Part shown: positions 36,482 through 44,888 of the stretch, in pieces | How the letters are laid out: each line of letters begins with the position of its first letter | Position numbering within the stretch: position 1 is the first letter of the stretch | Assembly: GCA_963824645.1 (NCBI GenBank) | Contig: CAWGQC010000014.1 | Span: 186,001-250,000, forward strand | Length of the DNA stretch: 64,000 nt | Direction of reading: 5' to 3' | Source: Bog-756 sp963824645 | GTDB lineage: Bacteria; Actinomycetota; Acidimicrobiia; Acidimicrobiales; RAAP-2 | Translations under genes and position numbers: made by a program | The notes under the pieces: model-generated | Seen by the model: the letters and a program-made list of their open reading frames with translations, nothing else | Databases searched by the model: none | Told to the model about the DNA's origin: nothing

Positions 36482-36503
36482 TCACGTCCACAAACGTGGT
36501 GTA
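36482..36503 (+). repeat. Left terminal inverted repeat of the IS256-type element
   Basis: The repeat runs TCACGTCCA, four variable bases, CGTGGTGTA. Its reverse complement recurs at the right end with 19 of 22 bases identical. Confidence 0.75.
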
Positions 36504-36609
36504 CGCCTCGGGACCCGGTGAGCTCACCTTGAGCTGACCATCCCCCTGACGCGACGACCACCGCATCAATCTTCAAGTTCCGTCCAAAGAACACGAAGGA
36601 GAAGATGCG

Positions 36610-37852
36610 GTGGAAGTCACCAACACGATGGGCGCTGCCGAGTTGCTGCGCAAGTATCTGGCCGAGGCCGACCCTGACCTGGTCCGATCGATGGTCCAGA
36701 GCTTCGCCGAAGCCCTGATGTCAGCCGAGGCCAGTGGTCTCTGCAAGGCCGAGTACGGGGAGGTCACCCCCGAGCGGGTGAACTCGAGGACCGGCTACCG
36801 ATCCCGACGCTGGGACACGAGGACAGGCACGATCGACCTGGCCATCCCCAAGCTGCGAAGCGGGTCCTACTTCCCGGACTGGCTCATCGAGCCCCGACGC
36901 CGGGCCGAACGGGCTCTGGTGGCCGTGGTGTCCCAGTGCTACGTGGAAGGGGTCTCCACCCGTCGGGTCGACGACGTGGTCAAGTCGATGGGGATCACCG
37001 ACATCTCCAAGTCCCAGGCCTCCGAACTGGCCAAGTCCCTGGACGAGACGGTGGCGGCCTTTCCGCAACCGGCCCCTCGACGCCGGCCCCTACACCTATA
37101 TCTGGGTGGACGCCCTGACCCAGAAGGTCAGAGAAGGAGGCCGGATCGTGAACGTGGCCGTCATCGTGGCCACCGGGGTCAACGCCGACGGGCATAGGGA
37201 GATCCTGGGAGTCGACCTCATCACCACCGAGGACGGCGCCGGGTGGACGGCCTTCCTGCGGGGCCTGGTGGCTCGGGGGCTGTCGGGGGTGGCCCTGGTC
37301 GTCTCCGACGCCCACCAGGGCCTGGTGGATGCCATCGCCTCGGTGCTGCCCGGAGCAGCCTGGCAAAGGTGTCGGGTCCACTTCGTCAGAAACGTGCACA
37401 CCAAGGTGCCAAAGACCGCCCAGTCCATGGTGGGCGCCCTCATCCGGTCCATCTTCGAGCAGCCCGACGCCGAACAGGTCCATGCCCAACACGCCCGGGT
37501 GGTCGAGCAGCTCACCGATCGCTTCCCCGACGCCACCTCCATGCTGGTGGAGGCGGAAGCCGACATCTTGGCCTTCGCCTCGTTCCCGAAGGAGCACTGG
37601 CGACAGACCTGGTCCAACAACCCCCAGGAGTGGCTCAACAAGGAGATCCGCCGGCGCACCGATGTCGTCGGGATCTTCCCCAACCGGACAGCGGTCATCC
37701 GACTGGTCGGGGCGGTGCTGGCCGAACAGCACGACGAATGGGCTGTCGCCCGTCGCTACATGGGCATCGAGTCTCTGGCCAAGGCCCGGCTCCGGGTAAT
37801 GGAAGGGACAACAGAGGAGGTGGCTCTGGCAGAACTCGCCGACGTCAGTTAG
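36610..37852 (+). pseudogene. IS256-family transposase, frameshifted
   Basis: The GTG at 36610 begins a mutator-type transposase: MGAAELLRKYLAEADPDL, RTGYRSRRWDTRTGTIDLAI, LIEPRRRAERALVAVV and YVEGVSTRRVDDVVKSMGI. At TTT 37060-37062 one extra T breaks the frame. Deleting it restores FRNRPLDAGPYTYIWVDAL. The second frame then supplies the DDE core: Asp in YIWVDA, Asp in LVVSDAHQG, and Glu in NKEIRRRTDVVGIFPN, to the stop at 37850-37852. IS256 elements are not known for programmed frameshifting, so this is probably inactivation or a homopolymer error. Confidence 0.88.
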
Positions 37853-37886
37853 AACAACAACCGAAGATCTATGTGGTGGTCGTCGT

Positions 37887-37908
37887 TACACCACGAGTCT
37901 GGACGTGA
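37887..37908 (+). repeat. Right terminal inverted repeat of the IS256-type element
   Basis: The reverse complement of this segment matches the left terminal repeat at 19 of 22 positions. It ends 35 bp after the transposase stop codon. Confidence 0.75.
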
Positions 37909-37949
37909 CCCAACACCGGGCGGGTGACACCCGACTGGTCGCCCGAGGA

Positions 37950-38348
37950 TTATCGCCGGGCGAGTCGCCGTCCGCTTTCCGTGTCAATTGGCGTGTAGTT
38001 CATCTCGAAGTGGTGATACAGCGTGGACTCGTCCGCTTGGGACAGCTCTGAACCGTGCATCTCGATGTCGGGTGCCGTTCGGACGCGCTCCTTGGTCACC
38101 TGGACCTTGAGGGCATCGGGACCGATTTGAACGCCACCCAGAGGCACAAACGTCAAGTGACGACCGATTAATCCCTCCTTGACCGTGCCGAACTGGGGCT
38201 CATCAGTTTCGACATCGACATAGACATCCTGCAGCTTGCCGATCTTCTCACCGTCGCGGTCGATGAGCGCCTTACCCTGCCATTCTGAGACGTTCCATTT
38301 GGACTGCTCGGGTTCCTCATCTTGACCCTGATCGAAAATCTCAGTCAT
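37950..38348 (-). CDS. PRC-barrel domain protein
   Basis: The 132-residue protein has an acidic N-terminus (EIFDQGQDEEPEQSKW), then a PRC-barrel: WQGKALIDRDGEKIGKLQDV, YVDVETDEPQFGTVKEG, TFVPLGGVQIGPDALKV. The C-terminal tail is HFEMNYTPIDTES. PRC-barrels occur in photosynthetic reaction centres, RimM and many stress or wall-associated proteins in actinobacteria. This stand-alone type is cytoplasmic and probably binds another macromolecule. It is adjacent to the IS element, but there is no sign of damage. Confidence 0.85.
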   Translation of the reverse strand: MTEIFDQGQDEEPEQSKWNVSEWQGKALIDRDGEKIGKLQDVYVDVETDEPQFGTVKEGLIGRHLTFVPLGGVQIGPDALKVQVTKERVRTAPDIEMHGSELSQADESTLYHHFEMNYTPIDTESGRRLARR

Positions 38349-38642
38349 CTTGCAACCTCCCAGTTTGAGTCTCCAGATCGTCAGTGCTTCATCCCAGCGA
38401 GCTGAACCAAGACGTCGACAGACGTGCTCCCAACAGACTAGGGGGGGCGATGTCTTACTCAGTCATGCTCTCGGGTGTCTCCTATCACCGGATGCGAGCG
38501 CACTATCGAGGGAGCGGGTGCTGGCAGTTCGCGAACCGCCTCGCACCGGCACATCCGGGCGTGTGGATAATCGGCGGCACGGCATTTCAGTCATGGTCGA
38601 ATCGTCTTGCCATACTTGGAGTCGAGACGAAAGGGGCCGGTC

Positions 38643-38867
38643 ATGGCTGACGAACCAGGGCATTTCGACATCCGGTCGTGGGGCGACAAGGACGGCCCGT
38701 CAACCCGATGGGTATGGCGTCTGATCAGTGATACCGGCAAGACGATGGCGAACTCGGTGGACTCGTTCGACAGCCGGGAGGCGGTTGAGGACCACGTCGC
38801 CTGGATAAGGGCGAATGCTGCCTCTTGCGCCGTCAAGATCACTCCGCCACCGCCATATCGCAGTTAG
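38643..38867 (+). CDS. Small DUF1508/YegP-like protein
   Basis: This 74-residue protein starts at an ATG preceded by AAAGGGG. WRLISDTGKTMANSVDSFDS and EDHVAWIRANAASCAVK resemble one DUF1508 (UPF0339) repeat, where a short beta-hairpin is followed by an alpha-helix. Family function is poorly defined; some members are stress-related. The match is by pattern only. Confidence 0.6.
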   Translation: MADEPGHFDIRSWGDKDGPSTRWVWRLISDTGKTMANSVDSFDSREAVEDHVAWIRANAASCAVKITPPPPYRS

Positions 38868-38931
38868 CACCACCCGATTCGACCGCCCCAGATCGCCGGG
38901 TCAGCGGCGGTTATCGACCGTGGCCTACCGG

Positions 38932-39072
38932 CACCTAGGTGACACCCAAGGCGTACGAGGGACCGAAACAAAGCGACACTCTCCGTGCTAGGTCAACCAC
39001 TCACGGCAACACCGGTTGTCGCCGCTGACCATCGGGTGTTAGTAACACCGCAGGCGGTGCGGTCGGCACCGC
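38932..39072 (+). promoter_or_regulatory. Structured 5' leader with serial hairpins
   Basis: Upstream of the secreted-protein gene lie several symmetric elements. CACCTAGGTG (38932-38941) is a 10-nt palindrome. GGTGTT-AGT-AACACC (39035-39049) is a perfect 6-bp hairpin. GCGGTGC-GGTCG-GCACCGC (39054-39072) is a perfect 7-bp hairpin ending 20 nt before the ATG. CAACC/GGTTG pairing is also possible near 38993-39018. The spacing suggests a cis-acting RNA or an attenuator; no known riboswitch consensus was recognised. Confidence 0.45.
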
Positions 39073-39092
39073 AGAGCGAAAGGTGTGGATTG

Positions 39093-40058
39093 ATGGGTGC
39101 TCATCAGTGGAGAAGTCTCCGGGCCGTGCTGGCTGGCTCGCTGGTGTTCGGGATCGTGATAGTCGGCTCGGCGGCAAGTGCCTCCGCAGCCCCTTCGGGG
39201 ACAGGGGGCTCGCGGTCCGACTACCAATCCGTCTCAGGCGGCAACTGGGGCAACGGCGGCAACGCCGGCAACTGGGGCAACGGCCACGGGTGGCCGATGC
39301 CGTACACGTGCACTGGCACTGCTGCTGTGCCGAATGAGATCGCGGGCGGGACCTATGCGAGCATCATTGTCAAGGGCGCATGCTACGTAGCGCCCAATAC
39401 GACGATCACGGTCGGAAACGTGTACGTCACCTCGGGTGCCACCCTCGACGCGCAAAGCTCATCGACAATCAACATCGAACAAAACATCACGGCCTTTCCT
39501 GGCTCGACCCTGCTTCTGGGCTGTGAGAATGATGCGACCGACCCGAATCTGTCACATCCGTGCGACTACGGGACCGGAAACTCTGCGATCACCGTCAAGG
39601 GGAACATCATCGCCGTGGGTGCGACCCTCGTTTCGCTGGTCGGTGACAGCGTCACCGGCAGCGTCTTCCTGAACGGAGGAGGCCAGCACACTCCTGACTG
39701 CAACAACGCAGACTGTGCCGCCAACAACTGGCCGATCAAGCTCGACACGATCGGCGGCAATCTCACCGTGTGGGGGGTGACCCCAGATTGGATCGGCGTG
39801 ATCTTCAACAAGATCGGTGGCAACGTGATTCTCAACAACATCACTGTCGATACCGGCGAGCCAGCGGGATTGGTGCCACCAGCAGAAAATATCAACGTGG
39901 GCCACAACGTCATCGGACGGAACCTCTTTTGCAACGGACTCGTCCCCGACGTGGTCGGAGGTTTCGGCGCGCCCGGAACGCCAGCAAACACCTTCACGAC
40001 CGGTATGGGGTGGGGTCAGTGCGCAGACCTGACGCTCGAACTCCCTCCGGCTATGTAA
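39093..40058 (+). CDS. Secreted protein with Gly/Asn-rich segment and repetitive beta domain
   Basis: The product is 321 residues from the ATG 39093, which has AAAGG upstream; earlier in-frame codons are not protein-like. A signal peptide (RAVLAGSLVFGIVIVGSAAS) is followed by a Gly/Asn/Trp-rich stretch (GNWGNGGNAGNWGNGHGW). A domain of short hydrophobic strands then follows, such as ITVGNVYVTSGATLDAQ and NIEQNITAFPGSTLLLG. Regular V-x-V-x-G-N spacing suggests a right-handed beta-helix or a bactofilin-like solenoid, possibly polymer-forming. Several Cys occur in pairs. Surface or matrix role is likely. I do not recognise a named family. Confidence 0.65.
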   Translation: MGAHQWRSLRAVLAGSLVFGIVIVGSAASASAAPSGTGGSRSDYQSVSGGNWGNGGNAGNWGNGHGWPMPYTCTGTAAVPNEIAGGTYASIIVKGACYVAPNTTITVGNVYVTSGATLDAQSSSTINIEQNITAFPGSTLLLGCENDATDPNLSHPCDYGTGNSAITVKGNIIAVGATLVSLVGDSVTGSVFLNGGGQHTPDCNNADCAANNWPIKLDTIGGNLTVWGVTPDWIGVIFNKIGGNVILNNITVDTGEPAGLVPPAENINVGHNVIGRNLFCNGLVPDVVGGFGAPGTPANTFTTGMGWGQCADLTLELPPAM

Positions 40059-40367
40059 GGGCGCGTACTTGAGATACCGGTCGGGTCGTGCTGATGTGCG
40101 GTCTCACCGGCTAGTTCCCGATACTTAGGGAACGAAGCGGGTCACATTGGCGGTCGTCGTTTTGCCAACGGTCACGACGACTGGCGGGTGCGTCGTGGAA
40201 CACGGTGTGATCATGTGCTCCTGTGACCCCGTACTTCCCAACGACTTGGATCGGTCGGCCGGACTACGGGACGAGGACCGGACCGGGAGCCAGGCGGCGG
40301 AACCTGGTTCAACGGGCCCGGCATGTGGATCTATACCCAGGGACGTCCCCGAACAATGACAATGGCC

Positions 40368-40400
40368 TTGAGGGTCCACCGCTTCGCAGCTGGTCCTCAA
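40368..40400 (+). ncRNA. Hairpin in the left non-coding end of IS110 copy 1
   Basis: TTGAGG (40368-40373) pairs with CCTCAA (40395-40400), and inside it ACC pairs with GGT around a loop, leaving a GTCC bulge. It lies 17 nt inside the element. It is a candidate piece of the element's guide RNA, or of a structure that marks the left end. The same sequence is at +2,911 in copy 2. Expression is not shown by sequence. Confidence 0.4.
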
Positions 40401-40611
40401 TAGCTTCGGGAGCACTGGGAGATTCGGCCTGACTTGTGGTCATGAGGCGTTCTCAGGCGGCGTCGGCGAGCTCTTCCAGCAGCACATTGAAAACGGCACG
40501 CCCCGTCACTGAGGTTGGGTGATCGGCCCGGGTTGCTAGGAACAACTCGGACCACCTGTCACTCCGATCGAGGACGGCCGTGCCACCCCTCAACCGCTAA
40601 GGAAGGTAGGG

Positions 40612-41661
40612 ATGGCCATGACCATCGTAGAAGCTCCCCCCGGAATCACGGGTGGTGTCGACCCCCATCTGGATACCCACGTCGCTGCCGCACTCGATCC
40701 GTTGGGTCGACTCATCGGGACCGAGTCCTTCAACGCCGACGCCGCCGGCTACAAAGGGCTGTTGGCCTGGCTCGAGGAGTTCGGACAGGTCGCCAAGGTC
40801 GGAGTCGAAGGCACCGGCTCCTATGGAGCGGGCCTGGCCCGATTTCTCCGCCGGAAAGGCGTCGAAGTCGTTGAGGTCAGTCGGCCCAACCGCCAGGCCC
40901 GACGCAATCACGGCAAGTCCGACTCCCTCGATGCGGTGGAGGCTGCCCGGGCCGTCATCAGTGGTCGGGCCCTCGGTCAGGGCAAGACCAAGGACGGTCC
41001 CGTCGAGGCCATCCGGGTGTTGGTGGTGGCCAAGCGCTCGGCCCGGCAGGCTCGTGTGAAGGCCATCGTCCAGATGCGGCACTTAGGCGTTACCGCCCCT
41101 GAACAGCTCCATTCCCGCCTGAAGGGCCTCACGGTCAACGCCCTCGTCAACGAATGCGCCAAGTTCCGAGAGACAAGGTCGACGGACCCTGTGACGGCAG
41201 CAACCAAGGCATCGCTGTTCTCGTTGGCCCACCGCATCCAGAGTCTCGAGCAGGAGCTCGCCGACTTGGACGAGAAGATCGAGTCGCTGCTGCTCGCCAC
41301 TGCTCCCGAACTGATGAGTCTGTTCGGCGTCGGACCCGACACCGCCGCCTCGCTCCTGGTGGCGGCCGGCGACAACCCTGAACGGCTCCACTCGGAGGCA
41401 GCCTGGGCCCACCTGTGCGGGGCGTCACCCGTGCCAGCCGACTCCGGCAAGAACGCCGGTCACTTCCGTCGGCACAACGGCGGTGACCGTCAGGCCAACA
41501 GTGCCCTGTGGCGGATCGCCATGGTGCGCATCGCCCACGACCCCGACACACGGGCGTACTTCGATCGTCGCGTGAAGGAAGGCCGGACCAAACGGGACAT
41601 CATCCGCATCCTTCAGCGCTACATCGCTCGCGAGGTCTATCGCTACCTCCCTAGCGGCTGA
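40612..41661 (+). CDS. IS110-family transposase (DEDD recombinase), copy 1
   Basis: The 349-residue protein has the IS110 layout. An N-terminal RuvC-like DEDD domain (about residues 12-165) includes GGVDPHLDTHVAAALD, VGVEGTGSYGAGLARFL and NHGKSDSLDAVEAARA. A helical middle follows, then a C-terminal Tnp_20 domain near 230-320 with MSLFGVGPDTAASLLVAAGD and GASPVPADSGKNAGHFRR, whose Ser is the candidate nucleophile. AGGAAGG precedes the ATG. It is intact and identical to copy 2, so the element is likely recent and active. Confidence 0.95.
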   Translation: MAMTIVEAPPGITGGVDPHLDTHVAAALDPLGRLIGTESFNADAAGYKGLLAWLEEFGQVAKVGVEGTGSYGAGLARFLRRKGVEVVEVSRPNRQARRNHGKSDSLDAVEAARAVISGRALGQGKTKDGPVEAIRVLVVAKRSARQARVKAIVQMRHLGVTAPEQLHSRLKGLTVNALVNECAKFRETRSTDPVTAATKASLFSLAHRIQSLEQELADLDEKIESLLLATAPELMSLFGVGPDTAASLLVAAGDNPERLHSEAAWAHLCGASPVPADSGKNAGHFRRHNGGDRQANSALWRIAMVRIAHDPDTRAYFDRRVKEGRTKRDIIRILQRYIAREVYRYLPSG

Positions 41662-41670
41662 TTCCCGGGC

Positions 41671-41738
41671 CGTGGGTCTGGCTCACCCCCTAACTGTCGC
41701 CCCTCGGGGTTGACTTACCGGCGACCCGCCGACCCACG
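41671..41738 (+). ncRNA. Structured RNA candidate in the right end of IS110 copy 1
   Basis: An outer stem CGTGGGTC (41671-41678) with GACCCACG (41731-41738) encloses two hairpins. One is CCCC-TC-GGGG (41700-41709); the other is CGGCG-ACC-CGCCG (41719-41731), which shares one base with the outer stem. This compact multi-stem fold starts 10 nt after the transposase stop. It resembles the stem-loop organisation of IS110/IS1111 guide RNAs, but could also be a terminator. Copy 2 has it at 44582-44649. Confidence 0.45.
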
Positions 41739-42118
41739 ACTCGGGCCTGTTCTCACAAGACGCGTGACTTCATAAGAGCATGCCATCGTCCCTCGAGTGG
41801 CTCATCATTGTTCTGTCCGCTGTCTTCACCCCGGAGCCCCAAAGAAGGGCTTGACATTGATAGGAGGAACGCCGGGAATGGGAGGCGTTATCGGCCGGGG
41901 TTTGCTAGCGGGTCGCTAACTGACCTCGACCGGCACTTCTGCCACGCTTTGTCTTCGGTGCCAAACCCGACAACGACGTGGATGGTTCAGCCGGTTGTGA
42001 GACGATCATCGCAGCTCAGCCAGTCCAGTCGTCGGCTGAACCTGGGGACCACGGTACCCGAGTCGACCACTTCGGACCCCGGCGACGATGACGTGGTCCT
42101 GCCGGTTAGGATTTCTCC

Positions 42119-42667
42119 ATGCCTTTCGTTTTCCTTGTCGTCGCTGCCACTGCAACTGTTTACCTGTTGCGCTTGAGGCGCCCGGAAACCGCGCCAATCA
42201 CTTCCGGAGGCTTTTGGCCTGCTTCGCAGGTTAAGCCCGCGCTCGTTGGGATCAGCGGTTGGCTGCTGGTGTACGTGGTCGGCTTGGCGATCGAGCTCGC
42301 GCATGGCCTCGCGCTCACCATCGGCTCCGTGGTCATCTACAGCAAGCCCTCTCTGGCGGGACTTCACTCCTTCATACCGTTATGGGCTTTGCTGATCTAC
42401 GTCATCAGCAACCTCGGCTTGCTGGCGTATGGGGTTACATTGTTCGTCTTGGTGTCTCGAGAACGAAAGTCAGCGATCACTCACACCATTGTGTTCAACG
42501 CGCTGTCCATCGCCTTCCTGCTTGTGTGGTTCTCCCTTAGTGCGAAGTCTCCGTTTGGAACGATCGTCGACTCGCTTCCTGGAATGCTCGCAATCGGGTA
42601 TTTTGTTCGCTCGCGAAGAGTGCGGAATACGTTTACGGCCACCGGCGCACCTTCGAGCGGCACCTGA
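42119..42667 (+). CDS. Membrane protein, DUF2569-like
   Basis: This 182-residue protein has about five hydrophobic helices. GISGWLLVYVVGLAIELA fits the GWLxxxxxGL signature of DUF2569 membrane proteins, and SFIPLWALLIYVISNLGLLAYGV and TIVFNALSIAFLLVWF are further helices. The C-terminus is short and basic (RSRRVRNTF). It lies between the two IS110 copies. Function of the family is unknown. Confidence 0.7.
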   Translation: MPFVFLVVAATATVYLLRLRRPETAPITSGGFWPASQVKPALVGISGWLLVYVVGLAIELAHGLALTIGSVVIYSKPSLAGLHSFIPLWALLIYVISNLGLLAYGVTLFVLVSRERKSAITHTIVFNALSIAFLLVWFSLSAKSPFGTIVDSLPGMLAIGYFVRSRRVRNTFTATGAPSSGT

Positions 42668-42820
42668 CTGCAGTCGACCAGCAGTCCCACCTAAACGTGG
42701 AGCCCCACCTATCCCATATCGCCGGGGAGTGGGTGCTGGTTGCTTTCTGTCAGCCAGCAGTGGGAACGGACTCTTGGGCGAGTGGGGGGTACCTTGGTTG
42801 CCTAAACACGGAGGACTCGC

Positions 42821-43249
42821 TTGAAGACGAACCGCTCTGTACCTAACGCAACTGTTATTCCAGTATTGACGTACTCAGACGTTCGAGAGGCAGTGCGTTG
42901 GCTGGCTGTCGCATTCGGGTTTACCGAACGTGTACAGATCGGCGAGGACCACCGTTCGCAGCTGCAGTTCGGAGATGGCGCACTCATTGTCGGAGACGCG
43001 GATGGGGACCGCAGACCACCGCGATCTGACGGGATCACGCACTCTGTCCTTGTGAGGGTGGAGGATTGCCGCGCCCACTGTGAACAGGCTCGATCAGTAG
43101 GGGCGCGGATTCTTACAGAGCCAACTGATATGCCTTTTGGTGAGCGCCAGTACACCGTCGAGGACCTCGAAGGGCACCGTTGGACGTTCTCTGAGACACT
43201 GACAGATATGGCTCCCGAGGAATGGGGAGGAAAGACGATCGCTTCGTAA
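42821..43249 (+). CDS. VOC-family protein (glyoxalase/resistance fold) between IS110 copies
   Basis: The start is TTG at 42821, supported by GGAGG six bases upstream. The 142-residue product has VIPVLTYSDVREAVRWLAVAF, HRSQLQFGDGALIVGD and ERQYTVEDLEGHRWTFSET, a complete single-chain VOC domain of the PhnB/YycE-like type. The substrate is unknown. It ends 13 bp before IS110 copy 2. Confidence 0.8.
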   Translation: MKTNRSVPNATVIPVLTYSDVREAVRWLAVAFGFTERVQIGEDHRSQLQFGDGALIVGDADGDRRPPRSDGITHSVLVRVEDCRAHCEQARSVGARILTEPTDMPFGERQYTVEDLEGHRWTFSETLTDMAPEEWGGKTIAS

Positions 43250-43522
43250 GTAGGTGCCCCCTAACAATGACAATGGCCTTGAGGGTCCACCGCTTCGCAG
43301 CTGGTCCTCAATAGCTTCGGGAGCACTGGGAGATTCGGCCTGACTTGTGGTCATGAGGCGTTCTCAGGCGGCGTCGGCGAGCTCTTCCAGCAGCACATTG
43401 AAAACGGCACGCCCCGTCACTGAGGTTGGGTGATCGGCCCGGGTTGCTAGGAACAACTCGGACCACCTGTCACTCCGATCGAGGACGGCCGTGCCACCCC
43501 TCAACCGCTAAGGAAGGTAGGG

Positions 43523-44572
43523 ATGGCCATGACCATCGTAGAAGCTCCCCCCGGAATCACGGGTGGTGTCGACCCCCATCTGGATACCCACGTCGCTGCC
43601 GCACTCGATCCGTTGGGTCGACTCATCGGGACCGAGTCCTTCAACGCCGACGCCGCCGGCTACAAAGGGCTGTTGGCCTGGCTCGAGGAGTTCGGACAGG
43701 TCGCCAAGGTCGGAGTCGAAGGCACCGGCTCCTATGGAGCGGGCCTGGCCCGATTTCTCCGCCGGAAAGGCGTCGAAGTCGTTGAGGTCAGTCGGCCCAA
43801 CCGCCAGGCCCGACGCAATCACGGCAAGTCCGACTCCCTCGATGCGGTGGAGGCTGCCCGGGCCGTCATCAGTGGTCGGGCCCTCGGTCAGGGCAAGACC
43901 AAGGACGGTCCCGTCGAGGCCATCCGGGTGTTGGTGGTGGCCAAGCGCTCGGCCCGGCAGGCTCGTGTGAAGGCCATCGTCCAGATGCGGCACTTAGGCG
44001 TTACCGCCCCTGAACAGCTCCATTCCCGCCTGAAGGGCCTCACGGTCAACGCCCTCGTCAACGAATGCGCCAAGTTCCGAGAGACAAGGTCGACGGACCC
44101 TGTGACGGCAGCAACCAAGGCATCGCTGTTCTCGTTGGCCCACCGCATCCAGAGTCTCGAGCAGGAGCTCGCCGACTTGGACGAGAAGATCGAGTCGCTG
44201 CTGCTCGCCACTGCTCCCGAACTGATGAGTCTGTTCGGCGTCGGACCCGACACCGCCGCCTCGCTCCTGGTGGCGGCCGGCGACAACCCTGAACGGCTCC
44301 ACTCGGAGGCAGCCTGGGCCCACCTGTGCGGGGCGTCACCCGTGCCAGCCGACTCCGGCAAGAACGCCGGTCACTTCCGTCGGCACAACGGCGGTGACCG
44401 TCAGGCCAACAGTGCCCTGTGGCGGATCGCCATGGTGCGCATCGCCCACGACCCCGACACACGGGCGTACTTCGATCGTCGCGTGAAGGAAGGCCGGACC
44501 AAACGGGACATCATCCGCATCCTTCAGCGCTACATCGCTCGCGAGGTCTATCGCTACCTCCCTAGCGGCTGA
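43523..44572 (+). CDS. IS110-family transposase (DEDD recombinase), copy 2
   Basis: The 349-residue sequence is the same as copy 1, with intact DEDD and Tnp_20 domains and the same AGGAAGG ribosome site. Full identity implies a very recent transposition or gene conversion between copies. Confidence 0.95.
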   Translation: MAMTIVEAPPGITGGVDPHLDTHVAAALDPLGRLIGTESFNADAAGYKGLLAWLEEFGQVAKVGVEGTGSYGAGLARFLRRKGVEVVEVSRPNRQARRNHGKSDSLDAVEAARAVISGRALGQGKTKDGPVEAIRVLVVAKRSARQARVKAIVQMRHLGVTAPEQLHSRLKGLTVNALVNECAKFRETRSTDPVTAATKASLFSLAHRIQSLEQELADLDEKIESLLLATAPELMSLFGVGPDTAASLLVAAGDNPERLHSEAAWAHLCGASPVPADSGKNAGHFRRHNGGDRQANSALWRIAMVRIAHDPDTRAYFDRRVKEGRTKRDIIRILQRYIAREVYRYLPSG

Positions 44573-44581
44573 TTCCCGGGC

Positions 44582-44649
44582 CGTGGGTCTGGCTCACCCC
44601 CTAACTGTCGCCCCTCGGGGTTGACTTACCGGCGACCCGCCGACCCACG
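44582..44649 (+). ncRNA. Structured RNA candidate in the right end of IS110 copy 2
   Basis: The same multi-stem fold as at 41671-41738, at the constant 2,911-bp offset. If guide RNAs differ between copies after retargeting, the loops are where to look; here they look identical. Confidence 0.4.
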
Positions 44650-44888
44650 ACTCGGGCCTGTTCTCACAAGACGCGTGACTTCATAAGAGCATGCCATCGT
44701 CCCTCGAGTGGCTCATCATTGTTCTGTCCGCTGTCTTCACCCCGGAGCCCCAAAGAAGGGCTTGACATTGATAGGAGCGTCGCCGGGAATGTGGCCTAAT
44801 CAACGCGTGTGGACTTCGGCAAGTAGTGATCAGACGACGGTATCGGGAGTCGAAAGGTCAGGAGCCGGTCAAGGCAAGGGTGGCCGAT

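Larger units (their letters stand above)
36482..37908 (+). mobile_element. IS256-family insertion sequence, about 1.43 kb
   Basis: The element encloses a broken IS256-type transposase. Its ends are set by inverted repeats of 22 bp matching at 19 positions (36482-36503 and 37887-37908). A further subterminal inverted match (around CGACGACCACC and ATCTTC) lies inside both ends. The 8 bp outside each end do not match, so no target duplication is visible, which suggests an old insertion or a later rearrangement. With a frameshifted transposase it would be immobile unless helped in trans. Confidence 0.8.
40352..41866 (+). mobile_element. IS110-family insertion sequence, copy 1
   Basis: The element, about 1,515 bp, is defined by comparison with an apparently identical copy 2,911 bp downstream. 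Shared sequence begins AACAATGACAATGG at 40352 and ends at TAGGAG 41866. An imperfect terminal inverted match exists: CAATGACAA at the left against TTGACATTG at the right. It carries one transposase gene, with about 260 nt non-coding upstream and 205 nt downstream. Elements of this family insert without terminal duplications and use a guide (bridge) RNA from a non-coding end. Confidence 0.88.
43263..44777 (+). mobile_element. IS110-family insertion sequence, copy 2
   Basis: This is a direct-orientation duplicate of the element at 40352, at a constant offset of 2,911 bp. I saw no difference across the transposase or either non-coding end. Identity stops at TAGGAG 44777. After three differing bases, 11 more bases (CGCCGGGAATG) match the flank of copy 1. 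Together the two copies bracket about 1.4 kb, like a composite transposon, and are a substrate for deletion by recombination. Confidence 0.88.

Noticed and set aside
36610..37852. Programmed frameshift in the IS256-type transposase
   Set aside because: IS256 transposases are normally one frame; no slippery heptamer with a stimulatory hairpin was seen, and the same TT-to-TTT change occurs in an MFS gene.
40352..44777. CRISPR array or tandem repeat
   Set aside because: The large direct repeat is a pair of IS110 elements, not short spaced repeats. No CRISPR-like spacing was seen anywhere in the window.
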